A stretch of 36,256 nt of DNA from positions 1 through 36,256 of IMG/VR virus record IMGVR_UViG_3300032285_000181; one strand, given 5' to 3'. Below are positions 21,801 to 29,500 of this stretch, one piece after another. Within the stretch, counting starts at the first letter, position 1. Each line of letters starts with the position of its first letter. This stretch comes from a virus. The notes beneath the pieces are model-generated. The model had not been told where the DNA came from, ran no database searches, and worked only from the letters and a program-made list of their open reading frames with translations. The position numbers and the translations under genes were made by a program.

Positions 21801-23993
21801 AGTTGTAGGCTGAGCCATTGGAACATAAGAACCATTAGTTCCATATGTACCAGTGTACTTAATTGGCATCCAGTTATTATTTGCATCAAATGCACCGAAT
21901 GCAGTTGGAGGTAGTTGCTGACCATCGATCTGGTAGAACTCACTCATATATGCATCAATACCACCGCCACCACCAGCACTGTAACCAATACGAGTTTCAA
22001 CACCAGCAGTATTTACTGGTAGTGTTTGATTCAATGGCATGTAAGTTGCACTTACAGTATCGTTCTTTATTAGAACACCATCGATATAGTATTTTACTCT
22101 ATTACTTTGACTTGGTTGAGTTGAGTCAACTGCAAGCACATGGTGATGCCAGTTTTGATAATCGTTAAGTCCAGCAATTGGAGATGTTTGTAATCCAGTA
22201 ATCCAAGAACCATTATTCTGTGAAATCTCCATACCATTTTGGTAGAAATCCAACTGAAGTCTATTTGTGGAAGTTTGTCCTGCAGTCCAGATATATCCTT
22301 GACCAGAAGTTGATTCAGTTCTTGGACGTTTGACCCATACACTAACTGTGAATTTTTGTTGATTACCAGTTGCAGCTGGAGTTTGTGTTAGATACTGAGT
22401 TAAGTTCTTTACGAATCTTAAAGATTGTGTTCCAAATGCTGCAACTTGTTTTGGAGTAGTACCAACTTGCAAACTACTACCATTACCAGTGTATAGTTTA
22501 GTATCAAAGTGGTCGCTTGGACGTTTGATTACTGGGTTAGGTAGGTTAGTAGTATTTAAAGATTTAAATCCAACAGGTGGAGCATATCTGAACGGAGTCT
22601 GTCCAAAGTTAGCATCTATGGAAATATTGTAAACAGTTGCTGAAATAGAATATCCAAGAGATGGATTAATATTTGAGAATGTTGGGTTTGCTCCTGTTAC
22701 TGGATTTCCGTTTACCTGCCAAACTCCATTTTTACCAAACCACATATTTCCAGCATTTAAATCAAGAGCGATCTGGAAAATATCTCCTGATCCATAAGAT
22801 GAACCATAAGATGTTGTTGCATTATTTGAATATTTGTTCGCACTTAATAACTGATAAGCATAACCTGTCGATGTATAACCAATAGGAATCGCTGATGAAA
22901 TTGAAGAATCTATTTCTGACAGAGAAGATATACCGATATAGTTTCCAGAGTTTGGAGTACCAGTTATCGTAAACTCACAATACCACTTACCAGAAGTTAA
23001 ATTAAATGTTGAGAATGCGTTTTGATATGTTGCAGCATTGTAAGTAACAGTTAAATTACCGTTACTTATTGTTGGCTGAGAATAAGATTTATTAACAGGA
23101 TTCCAAGTAGCGTAGTTACCACGAACTACACCACCAACATCTTGTTGAACTGTTTGATTTGTGATTCCTGGAACATCAGTCATTAAGTCATGAGTAGTAC
23201 TACCGCTAGTAGTATAAGAAATAATAACAATACCACTTGCGCCACTTGCGCCAGTTTTAGTACCAGAAGAATATGCACCGCCACCGCCACCTGAACCATA
23301 AGAAGTTGAATAAGATCCTTGGCTACCAGATTGACCACCATTACCACCAGATGCATAAGATGTAGAAGTTCCACTAATAGATGACGTATAGTAACCACCA
23401 CCACTAGTACCTGAACCAGCACCTGTTACGCTACCACCACCGCCACCAACAAATGATCCAGAGTTTGCACCACCTGCAGCTCCAGCATTACCTTGTCCTG
23501 ATGGAGTAGCTGCACCACCAGCACCAGTAGTAGCTGCACCACCACCTGATCCACCAGCACGTCCATCTTCATTTGAAGAAGATCCACCGCCACCGCCACC
23601 ATATGATAATACAGATGATAATACTGAATTACCACCATTAACACCCCATACAGATTCGCTTGTAGATCCTGTTCCACCCTGACCAACAGTAACTGTATAT
23701 GCAGTTCCAGGTGTTACAGATAGTGTTCCATATAATGTGCCACCTGCACCACCACCGCCACCAGAGCGAGTGCGTCCAGAAGAAATATTACCAGAACCAC
23801 CACCACCGCCACCAGCTATAACTAGGTAGTTAACTGATGTTACACCTGCTGGTGCAGTCCATGTTGTTGTGCCAACTGTTGTGAATGCGACAACTGATGT
23901 TGTATTATTCGCTACAGTATATCCTACGTTAATGTCGTTCCAGTCGTTGCCGTTACCAGAAAGATCTTTTCCAGGATTAAATATTATTGCCAT
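18798..23993 (-). CDS. Giant modular adhesin (1731 aa): Gly-rich/SPRY/LamG
   Basis: Modules in order: D-SGNGND-W linker (10-18); glycine-rich domain 1 beginning TTTWTAPAGVTSVNYLVIAG (42-61, to about 260); SPRY-like 1 (about 300-475, WYCEFTI, FQIALDLNAGNMWFGKNGVW); LamG-like 1 (about 520-725, FTVSVWVKRP, NRVKYYIDGV); LamG-like 2 (about 736-930, FTVEAWVYT, KWTHIALTRSGTSGNIYIDG); a second linker SGTGNNW (939-945); glycine-rich domain 2 beginning TWTAPAGVTSVKALVIAGGG (969-988, to about 1197); SPRY-like 2 (about 1235-1415); and a C-terminal domain shared with the 1104-residue adhesin (about 1440-1731, IAYLWAEVPGFSKMGSY, ending YVAFAETPF). No signal peptide. These lectin-type folds suggest binding of surface glycans. 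AAGGAAG precedes ATG 23993. It lacks the N-terminal anchor of the other adhesins. Confidence 0.9.
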   Translation of the reverse strand: MAIIFNPGKDLSGNGNDWNDINVGYTVANNTTSVVAFTTVGTTTWTAPAGVTSVNYLVIAGGGGGGSGNISSGRTRSGGGGGAGGTLYGTLSVTPGTAYTVTVGQGGTGSTSESVWGVNGGNSVLSSVLSYGGGGGGSSSNEDGRAGGSGGGAATTGAGGAATPSGQGNAGAAGGANSGSFVGGGGGSVTGAGSGTSGGGYYTSSISGTSTSYASGGNGGQSGSQGSYSTSYGSGGGGGAYSSGTKTGASGASGIVIISYTTSGSTTHDLMTDVPGITNQTVQQDVGGVVRGNYATWNPVNKSYSQPTISNGNLTVTYNAATYQNAFSTFNLTSGKWYCEFTITGTPNSGNYIGISSLSEIDSSISSAIPIGYTSTGYAYQLLSANKYSNNATTSYGSSYGSGDIFQIALDLNAGNMWFGKNGVWQVNGNPVTGANPTFSNINPSLGYSISATVYNISIDANFGQTPFRYAPPVGFKSLNTTNLPNPVIKRPSDHFDTKLYTGNGSSLQVGTTPKQVAAFGTQSLRFVKNLTQYLTQTPAATGNQQKFTVSVWVKRPRTESTSGQGYIWTAGQTSTNRLQLDFYQNGMEISQNNGSWITGLQTSPIAGLNDYQNWHHHVLAVDSTQPSQSNRVKYYIDGVLIKNDTVSATYMPLNQTLPVNTAGVETRIGYSAGGGGGIDAYMSEFYQIDGQQLPPTAFGAFDANNNWMPIKYTGTYGTNGSYVPMAQPTTQETMSYAGLFNGSNQYLATTNTQVIPATGDFTVEAWVYTTAASNVICSQGTTGNAGRMELTIVNGTVGVQIGSSTFSANGSVPNNKWTHIALTRSGTSGNIYIDGALAGSGTLTPAVQTTPLWIGLDWTSTYFGGHISNFRVSNIVRTITKTTLPTAGFTSDANTVLLTLNSATIVDNSTNAYAITNNNTVTINDASPWQRTVGYDASGTGNNWTPVGFDWSLPRPTVLTYGVPGTYTWTAPAGVTSVKALVIAGGGAGGSNGGGGGAGGMIYNASVAVTPGQSYTVTVGAGGSTYNKGNAQNSVFSSLTAIAGGNGYSYTQAAAQAGGSGGGGGISSNSGGAGTAGQGYAGGTGNNGNSGNTYYGSGGGGAGGVGYNSSDSRGGPGLLNTITGIPTYYAGGGGGNYYVTNSAYFGAGGIGGGGTGMSADCSGGGLGSGRPGSGGGGGATGYTGGNGGSGVVILSYANAYSDGINTGIGTNTILNQSIINDGPTDSASGGSFCEWDPLSSSVPLVPSVSSNDNLLTLPRTDSKSNRGTIGVNTGKWYWEILSTGDPHSYMGVTSLPYENDPDGSPNLFTTTGRSMVGGAVSVGFYYKPYMVTSNGTLGASGVTSTGYMGFALDCDAGTLRYYWNNTLIYTDTSVPRNTTLYPYIGHTNTSTNSWSATHTNFGQRPFAYTPPTGHVAINTKNLKNVGGYNLPDATGNTVNTPDLVWTKCRTGGNVSPRLYDTTRGPGVSIGTNSTGASGPETNAGLSQFLPNGFQLYSPNGAAPYGLENGYTYAAWCWNKGKTPGFDIVNFNSTGAVMQVPHNLGQVPKFIIIKGTNGVTSWETYHASVGPLSNIRLDSNAGLNTGADWFNNTSPTSTHFTIAANNPSSYSWIAYLWAEVPGFSKMGSYTGNATSPGAFVNCGFRPAWVLIKGTSTSRNWVLFDSKRTTYNSDNATARLKPNDALVEDGNERIDFLSNGFRLNTYTYDANAAETYIYVAFAETPFKYANAR

Positions 23994-23994
23994 T

Positions 23995-24390
23995 TTACTT
24001 TACTTCCTTCCAAGATCCAGTAGTTTCATCCCATGTATATAACATTTCAACACCTTCATCTGGAATTGGTTTTGGAATTGGGGGATCCCATTCGCATGTA
24101 GTTTCATTTAAAGTCCAAGAAGTGTAAGGTTTTGGTGGGATGAAAGCATCTCTTTCCTCATCATATTTATACCCTGGACCAGCAAAGTTTTTACGAAATG
24201 CTTTGCTCTGATCTTCTGCCACAGTATTGTCTGAATTATAGTAAACACCACCACGAGTGTTGTAGGATGTTTGTTTGTAAACATCGCCTGTACGCTCGAA
24301 TAGTTCTAATTCTTTGCCATCGTCTTCTTGTCTACCAACAGTTACGTAGGTAACAATATTATTTTCGTCAAGTTTTGCAAAATGCGCCAT
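23995..24390 (-). CDS. Conserved small phage protein, fibre-cassette accessory (131 aa)
   Basis: The protein reads MAHFAKLDENNIVTYVTVGR, then TSYNTRGGVYY, GPGYKYDEERDAFIPPKPYT, SWTLNETTCEWDPP and a final YTWDETTGSWKEV. This composition (AHFAKLDENN, FIPPKPY-SW-LNE, repeated W-D) is a family I recall as frequent in T4-like phages of aquatic bacteria, usually next to fibre or structural genes, with no proven function. It lies between the 530- and 1731-residue adhesins, 9 nt after one and 1 nt before the other, so it is expressed with them. It takes the place that the 173/178-residue paralogues take after the other two adhesins. A structural or assembly role is inferred from position. Confidence 0.82.
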   Translation of the reverse strand: MAHFAKLDENNIVTYVTVGRQEDDGKELELFERTGDVYKQTSYNTRGGVYYNSDNTVAEDQSKAFRKNFAGPGYKYDEERDAFIPPKPYTSWTLNETTCEWDPPIPKPIPDEGVEMLYTWDETTGSWKEVK

Positions 24391-24399
24391 TGTTATCTC

Positions 24400-25992
24400 T
24401 TAGTTAAATGTAACAGTTTCTGATGTTGTAGAGGTAGCTGTAATTCTGTAAATATTATAACCAGATACAGAATTGATTGTAGTATAAGTTACACCTGCGG
24501 AAAAAGTTCCTGTGTATGTATTTGGGATTTTAATAACAGCGATGCCTGAACCACCAAGTCCACGACCGCTACCAGCTGAACCACCACCAGATCCAGTATT
24601 TGTAGCACCATTAGTAGCAGCAGTACCCACGTTATTTCCACCGTTACCACCGATACTAGATCCACCAGAGGATCCACCGTAGTATCCACCACCACCACCG
24701 CCACCTGCGTATGTTACAGATGAACCAGTTAATGACGATGCTCTACCAGAACCTCCATTACCACCAGTACTATTACCAGTAGCATTACTTCCTGCACTAC
24801 CTGCTCCGCCACCACCACCTCCGTGATATCCACCACCAGATGTAGCATTACCACCACCATATCCGTAACCAGTACCAAATTTATTGGCAGGTTGACTAGA
24901 TGATCCAGCATTACCAGTTCCGTCAGTATTTCCACCACCACCACCAGAACCACCATTATTAGTTACGCAACCGCCATACAAACCAACCAATGTTCCCCAG
25001 AATGTAGGATTACCATTAGTTGTAGATCCACTTGCAGTACCTGCTCCAACAGTAATCTTATACGGTGTTGCAACAGCAACTTGAGCAGTACCTTCTACGT
25101 ATCCACCTGCACCACCACCTCCGTGGGCATCAGCATGTCCACTACCACCACCACCAACTAAAAGAAAGTCAGCTGCAAAAGTAGAATTAAATGTAGAATT
25201 TAAAGGAAGATAAAATCCATTAGTACCATATGTACCAGTATAACGCTTTGGAACCCACGCTCCAGTCATTGCGTCAGTAAATCCAAAAGATGATGGGGTT
25301 AGTTGTTGTCCATCAACAAAATTAAGTTCAGCCATATATCCATCAAATTTACGATCTGCTGCACCAACTAAAAACATAGCACCAATAGTTTGTGTCTGAT
25401 TGGCTTGGTTAATTGCAATTGCCTGATTTTGAGTTGGGTATGTTACAGAAGGTGTAAAGGATGTTTGTTCAACACCATTAACATACATTCTAACTCTATT
25501 AGATGAAATAGCCTGTGTAGTATCAACTGCAACAATTAAATGATACCAAGCAGATGGATCACGATATTTAGCAGTGGTTCTCATAATAGTATTAGTGCCA
25601 GAAACTGGCCATTCTAAGTTACATGAGAAACAATCAGCTGATGAGTCTGCACCTGTTCTAAATAAAATTTCAAATTGCAAATCATTTTGTTGAGTTGCAT
25701 AATTAGAACCATGGAATAACCACTGATCACGATCTGTAGTAGTAATTTGTCCACGTTTAATCCAACCACTCCATGTGAATGTGGTATTACTACCAGAAGC
25801 AGTTAATGTTCTAGTTAAATATCCATTGTTTCTAAATCTTAATGAGTTTTGTGGAGTCCAACGACCACCTGGAAAGTTACCAGCTGCAGTTAATGCACCT
25901 GCTTCTTGTACTGAAAATAAACCATTGGCTGAGTTAGCATCAGTTACTTGTTCTGTTCCAGATAAAAATCCACCAGTATAGCGACGAGTCAT
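24400..25992 (-). CDS. LamG plus glycine-rich adhesin (530 aa)
   Basis: The N-terminal segment MTRRYTGGFLSGTEQV...ANGLF (1-26) is shared with the 1104-residue adhesin and is a candidate virion anchor. A LamG-like domain (about 46-264) has FTWSGWIKRG, AWYHLIVAVDTTQAISSNRV, RMYVNGVEQ, GYMAELNFVDGQQLTPSSFG and closes with TGTYGTNGFYLPL. A glycine-rich domain follows (about 275-488), beginning ADFLLVGGGGSG and running through many GGGGG stretches to GSGIAVIKIP. A 40-residue beta-like tail ends ETVTFN. It lacks the SPRY-like and C-terminal modules of its neighbours. AAGG precedes ATG 25992; an AATAAATA late core lies 29 nt upstream. Likely a receptor-binding fibre or tip. Confidence 0.9.
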   Translation of the reverse strand: MTRRYTGGFLSGTEQVTDANSANGLFSVQEAGALTAAGNFPGGRWTPQNSLRFRNNGYLTRTLTASGSNTTFTWSGWIKRGQITTTDRDQWLFHGSNYATQQNDLQFEILFRTGADSSADCFSCNLEWPVSGTNTIMRTTAKYRDPSAWYHLIVAVDTTQAISSNRVRMYVNGVEQTSFTPSVTYPTQNQAIAINQANQTQTIGAMFLVGAADRKFDGYMAELNFVDGQQLTPSSFGFTDAMTGAWVPKRYTGTYGTNGFYLPLNSTFNSTFAADFLLVGGGGSGHADAHGGGGAGGYVEGTAQVAVATPYKITVGAGTASGSTTNGNPTFWGTLVGLYGGCVTNNGGSGGGGGNTDGTGNAGSSSQPANKFGTGYGYGGGNATSGGGYHGGGGGGAGSAGSNATGNSTGGNGGSGRASSLTGSSVTYAGGGGGGGYYGGSSGGSSIGGNGGNNVGTAATNGATNTGSGGGSAGSGRGLGGSGIAVIKIPNTYTGTFSAGVTYTTINSVSGYNIYRITATSTTSETVTFN

Positions 25993-26020
25993 TTGTTTAC
26001 CTTAATGTATTCTATACTAT

Positions 26021-26028
26021 TATTTATT
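26021..26028 (-). promoter_or_regulatory. Late promoter core AATAAATA spanning the stop of the 178-aa gene
   Basis: The coding end GAA-TAA-ATA gives AATAAATA, again with the stop codon inside the motif. It is 29 nt before the 530-residue adhesin. One base from the T4 late consensus. Confidence 0.6.
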
Positions 26029-26560
26029 CGGCTTTTGGCCAAGCGATTGAAGACATAACTTCAATCAACTCTTCAATTGTGGAAACTGCTGCAATAGCAG
26101 TTACGACTCTGTTTGATTCTGCAACAACAGCTGCACGATATGTCACTACATTTTCTGGAATTTCAGTTGACTCAACTTCATTACGAATAATGAGATAGTC
26201 AGTTAGTTTTAGTAGTTTGTTTGATGTTGCTTTAATATCAGCAGTTAAACCACTCTTAAGACCTTTGTTGATAACACGAACATTGGTGTCAACCATTTCT
26301 TTTGTTTCTGCATCGTAAACTTTTACAAAAACTGGATCGCCATTTTCATCAACGGCTTCTACATCTTCCAATGCTTTTGGATTACCTGCAGACCAATAAT
26401 AGATTGGATCGAAATTAGTATCACCAGTCTTTTCAATACCCAAAGATGCACGAGTAGAAGCTGATGTTCCTTCTAACCATGCGTATGGATATGTCATTCC
26501 GTTCAGAATAAAATCTGAACCTTCAGTTATTTCTGTACCATTTAAGTAGTAAGTTGTCAT
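26024..26560 (-). CDS. Putative tail-fibre assembly/accessory protein (178 aa), paralogue of the 173-aa gene
   Basis: The C-terminal part (about residues 90-178: KGLKSGLTADIKATSNKLL, then TDYLIIRNEVESTEIPENVV, TYRAAVVAESNRV, SIAWPKAE) is plainly homologous to the end of the 173-residue protein at 18243. Both keep KGLKS, IK-T-N-LL, R--E, IP--V-TYRAAV-AE--RV--AIA and S--WP-AE. The N-terminal half (MTTYYLNGTEITEGSDFILN onward) is different. It follows the 1104-residue adhesin by 11 nt and has an ACTAAATA core inside the end of that gene. Location and family resemblance suggest a fibre-specific chaperone or connector; not proven. Confidence 0.8.
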   Translation of the reverse strand: MTTYYLNGTEITEGSDFILNGMTYPYAWLEGTSASTRASLGIEKTGDTNFDPIYYWSAGNPKALEDVEAVDENGDPVFVKVYDAETKEMVDTNVRVINKGLKSGLTADIKATSNKLLKLTDYLIIRNEVESTEIPENVVTYRAAVVAESNRVVTAIAAVSTIEELIEVMSSIAWPKAE

Positions 26561-26571
26561 TTTAATCTCTT

Positions 26572-29500
26572 TTATCTTGCTCTGTTATTTAGTGCGAATG
26601 GTGACTCTGCGAATGCAGCATAAACATACGATCCCCCAGATCCATTATAGTTTGGTGAAGCAGCATTTTTAAATTTAAATCCATTACTTACAATATCAAT
26701 TGCGTCGCTGTATCCTGGAGTACCTGTATATGGCTGAAGCGCAGCAATGGCTTGTGCACCTGATGCGAATTCAGATGTGCTATATCCATTATACGGAGTT
26801 CTTGCAGCATCCCAAATTAACCAGTCTCTTAAGTTTCCAGATGATAGAGTACCTTCACGAACTAAAATCCATTTAGGTTTAAATCCACAGTTAATAAATG
26901 GACCATCAGTTAAGCCAGATGAATAATATGATCCAAATTTACTAAATCCTGGAACTTCTGCCCATACATAGGCAATATAGTTTGCGCCACTGGCATTTAC
27001 GGTAGCGTCTGTTCCGATATAAATTGAACTTGAATCTGGTGTTTGACTATTGAAAAATGCGGTATATGCAAATGGTGCAGCATTAGAATCTAGATAAAAT
27101 GCTGCTTGTGGATTTGATAGTCCTGAATGATAAACTGCCCAAGATCTAGTAGTAACATCTCGTTGTTTAACAATCATAAATTTTGGTGCGACACCTAAAT
27201 TATGAGAAATACTTCTCGCAGCACCATTACCTGCCCATGTTACAATATTAAAACCAGAATTTGGTGATTGTTTCCACTGCCAACCCACGTTTCTGTATCC
27301 ATTTGTATTTGATACTGCATTAGTACCAACAGTAAATCCATCAGAGTTTAATTTATAAATGTTTGTTGGTTCATCTGCTTCAACTGCAGTAGTATTTGGA
27401 ATAAGTCTGCTTGGCGCACCACGTGCAGAGTCTACAATTAAGTGTGGATATGTTGTTGATAAACATTTTTCCCACACCAAGTCTGGGGCAAAACCACCAG
27501 CATTAGTGATATCCATTTGATAACCAGTACCACCCCAGACATTGACATCAAACCATTTATTTGGTTGTTGTGCTGCTTTACCAACAGAAGATGGACCAGT
27601 CGCTTGAATATTAGTAGTATTTAAAGATACAAATCCAGTTGGAGGAGTATATGCAAATGGACGCTGACCAAAGTTAGTTTGAGTCTGTAACGGATTTTGT
27701 ACTCCATTATATGCGTATGCAGACATAACTGGAACATAAGAATAAGAAGAACTAATCTGTCCACTTAGTCCAGGATTTGCACCTGTTACTGGATTACCAG
27801 AATTAAACCATGTTCCGTTTAAACCCCAATAAATTTTATTGTTGTCCATATCAACAGCAACCATAAGAATTTGTCCATTGGTTGGCACAGAACCATATGA
27901 TGTTCCAGAACCTTTGCTTTGATTGACAACTGTTTTTGGTGTGCCAGCATCAATCCACCAACTTAAATATGTAGCACCAGCACCATCGTTACCATATGTT
28001 GCAAAATTTTGTGGTGCTGTATTGGCAATGCCAAATAGGTAGTTAAATGAGTTTGTTCCAGAAATGTTAGAAACTACTTGGGAAATTGTAATTTCCCAAT
28101 AATATTTACCAGTAGGGGGAATAGTTTGCGATCCCATTACTCGTTGCCATTGTCCGACATTGGTAAAATTCATGTTTATATTACCATCAATTGGTAACGG
28201 AGTAGTACCACCAGAAGTTGTTGTGGCGAGTGGATTCCAAACGCAATAATTTCCTGAAACTACACCACCAGTATCTGTTGCTGATGTAAATACATTGACT
28301 GGAGAATCTGTTAAAATATCCCAGTTAGCCAGTGATCTATTAGTTCCAACATTCAATACATACATATTACCATTGAAACCCCAAGAGTTTCCATTGCCAG
28401 ACATATCTGTTAATGCATATGAGTAATCTACAAAAGAAGTAGTGCCATTATTAGTTAATGTTCTTGCATATTGACTATTGTCTTGAGTCGCTGATGCGCT
28501 CTGACAGCAAAGCAATTTTACGTTTGAAGAAATAGCACCCTGACTAGTTGTTGTCAGTTGTGCCTTTGGAACAGTGATAACAGTTCCACTGTATAAACAT
28601 TGTCCAATAGTAACTCGAGCATTTGAAATTGCGCCTGGCCAGTTTGCACCACCGAATGATCCATTGTTTCTATAGTTACCAATTGCTAAACCATAAGTTG
28701 TTTGATTGTATAACGATGTGGCACCAATGTTATATGTATATGTTCTTTTACCATTAATATAAACTGAAATATTACCTGCGTTACGACATACTGCAAGGTG
28801 ATTCCAAGTATAAATTTCAATCTGACCAATATCAACATAGTTGATTAAATCATTAGTGGATCCATCACTAGATGCAGCTATACGAAGCATGCGTTGTCCT
28901 GCGCCACTATTATATCCAGTAACAATTAAAGATTTGCCATTGACTGATGTTACGTTTTCACCAAAGTTAAAGATACCATGGTCGTTTTGAGTAAAGTATT
29001 CATTTGCATAGATAAACGCTTCAATCGTAAAGTCTTGATTGGTTAGTGCAAAGTCTGTGCTATATGCAGTTGTTAGATATTGTCCACTAGAACTTGCACC
29101 GAAATAGTTTGCATAGATTGTTTGATTATTGTTACCAAGAATATAATAACCATTATATCCATATCCACCAGTATATGGTTTTGGTTGCCAAATATTTGTG
29201 ATTGGATCAGCAACACCGAAATAAGATGGGTCTAACGCTAGACCATCAATAAAGTTTATTTCAGAAAGAAGACCATCAAAATAGTCAGAACCACCAGAAC
29301 GTGTACCAATAAGATGGGTCTGTGATGCTTCGTTAATTCTCATGGCATAGTTTTGAGATGGCATTGAGTTTGCAGCCAAATCTACTTCTCGTGTGCCATT
29401 AATATAAATTCTCAGTCTATCGTTAGCCACAGAGTTTGTAGTATCAGCCACTACAACAACGTGATACCATGCTGATGGATCTCTTAAAAGACGATTCGTT

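Noticed and set aside
23183-23686. Alternative minus-strand frames rich in Val/Leu within the giant adhesin (also near 20417 and 24489-24956)
   Set aside because: They are frame-shifted readings of glycine codons (GGT to GTG or TGG) in the glycine-rich domains; no independent start signal.
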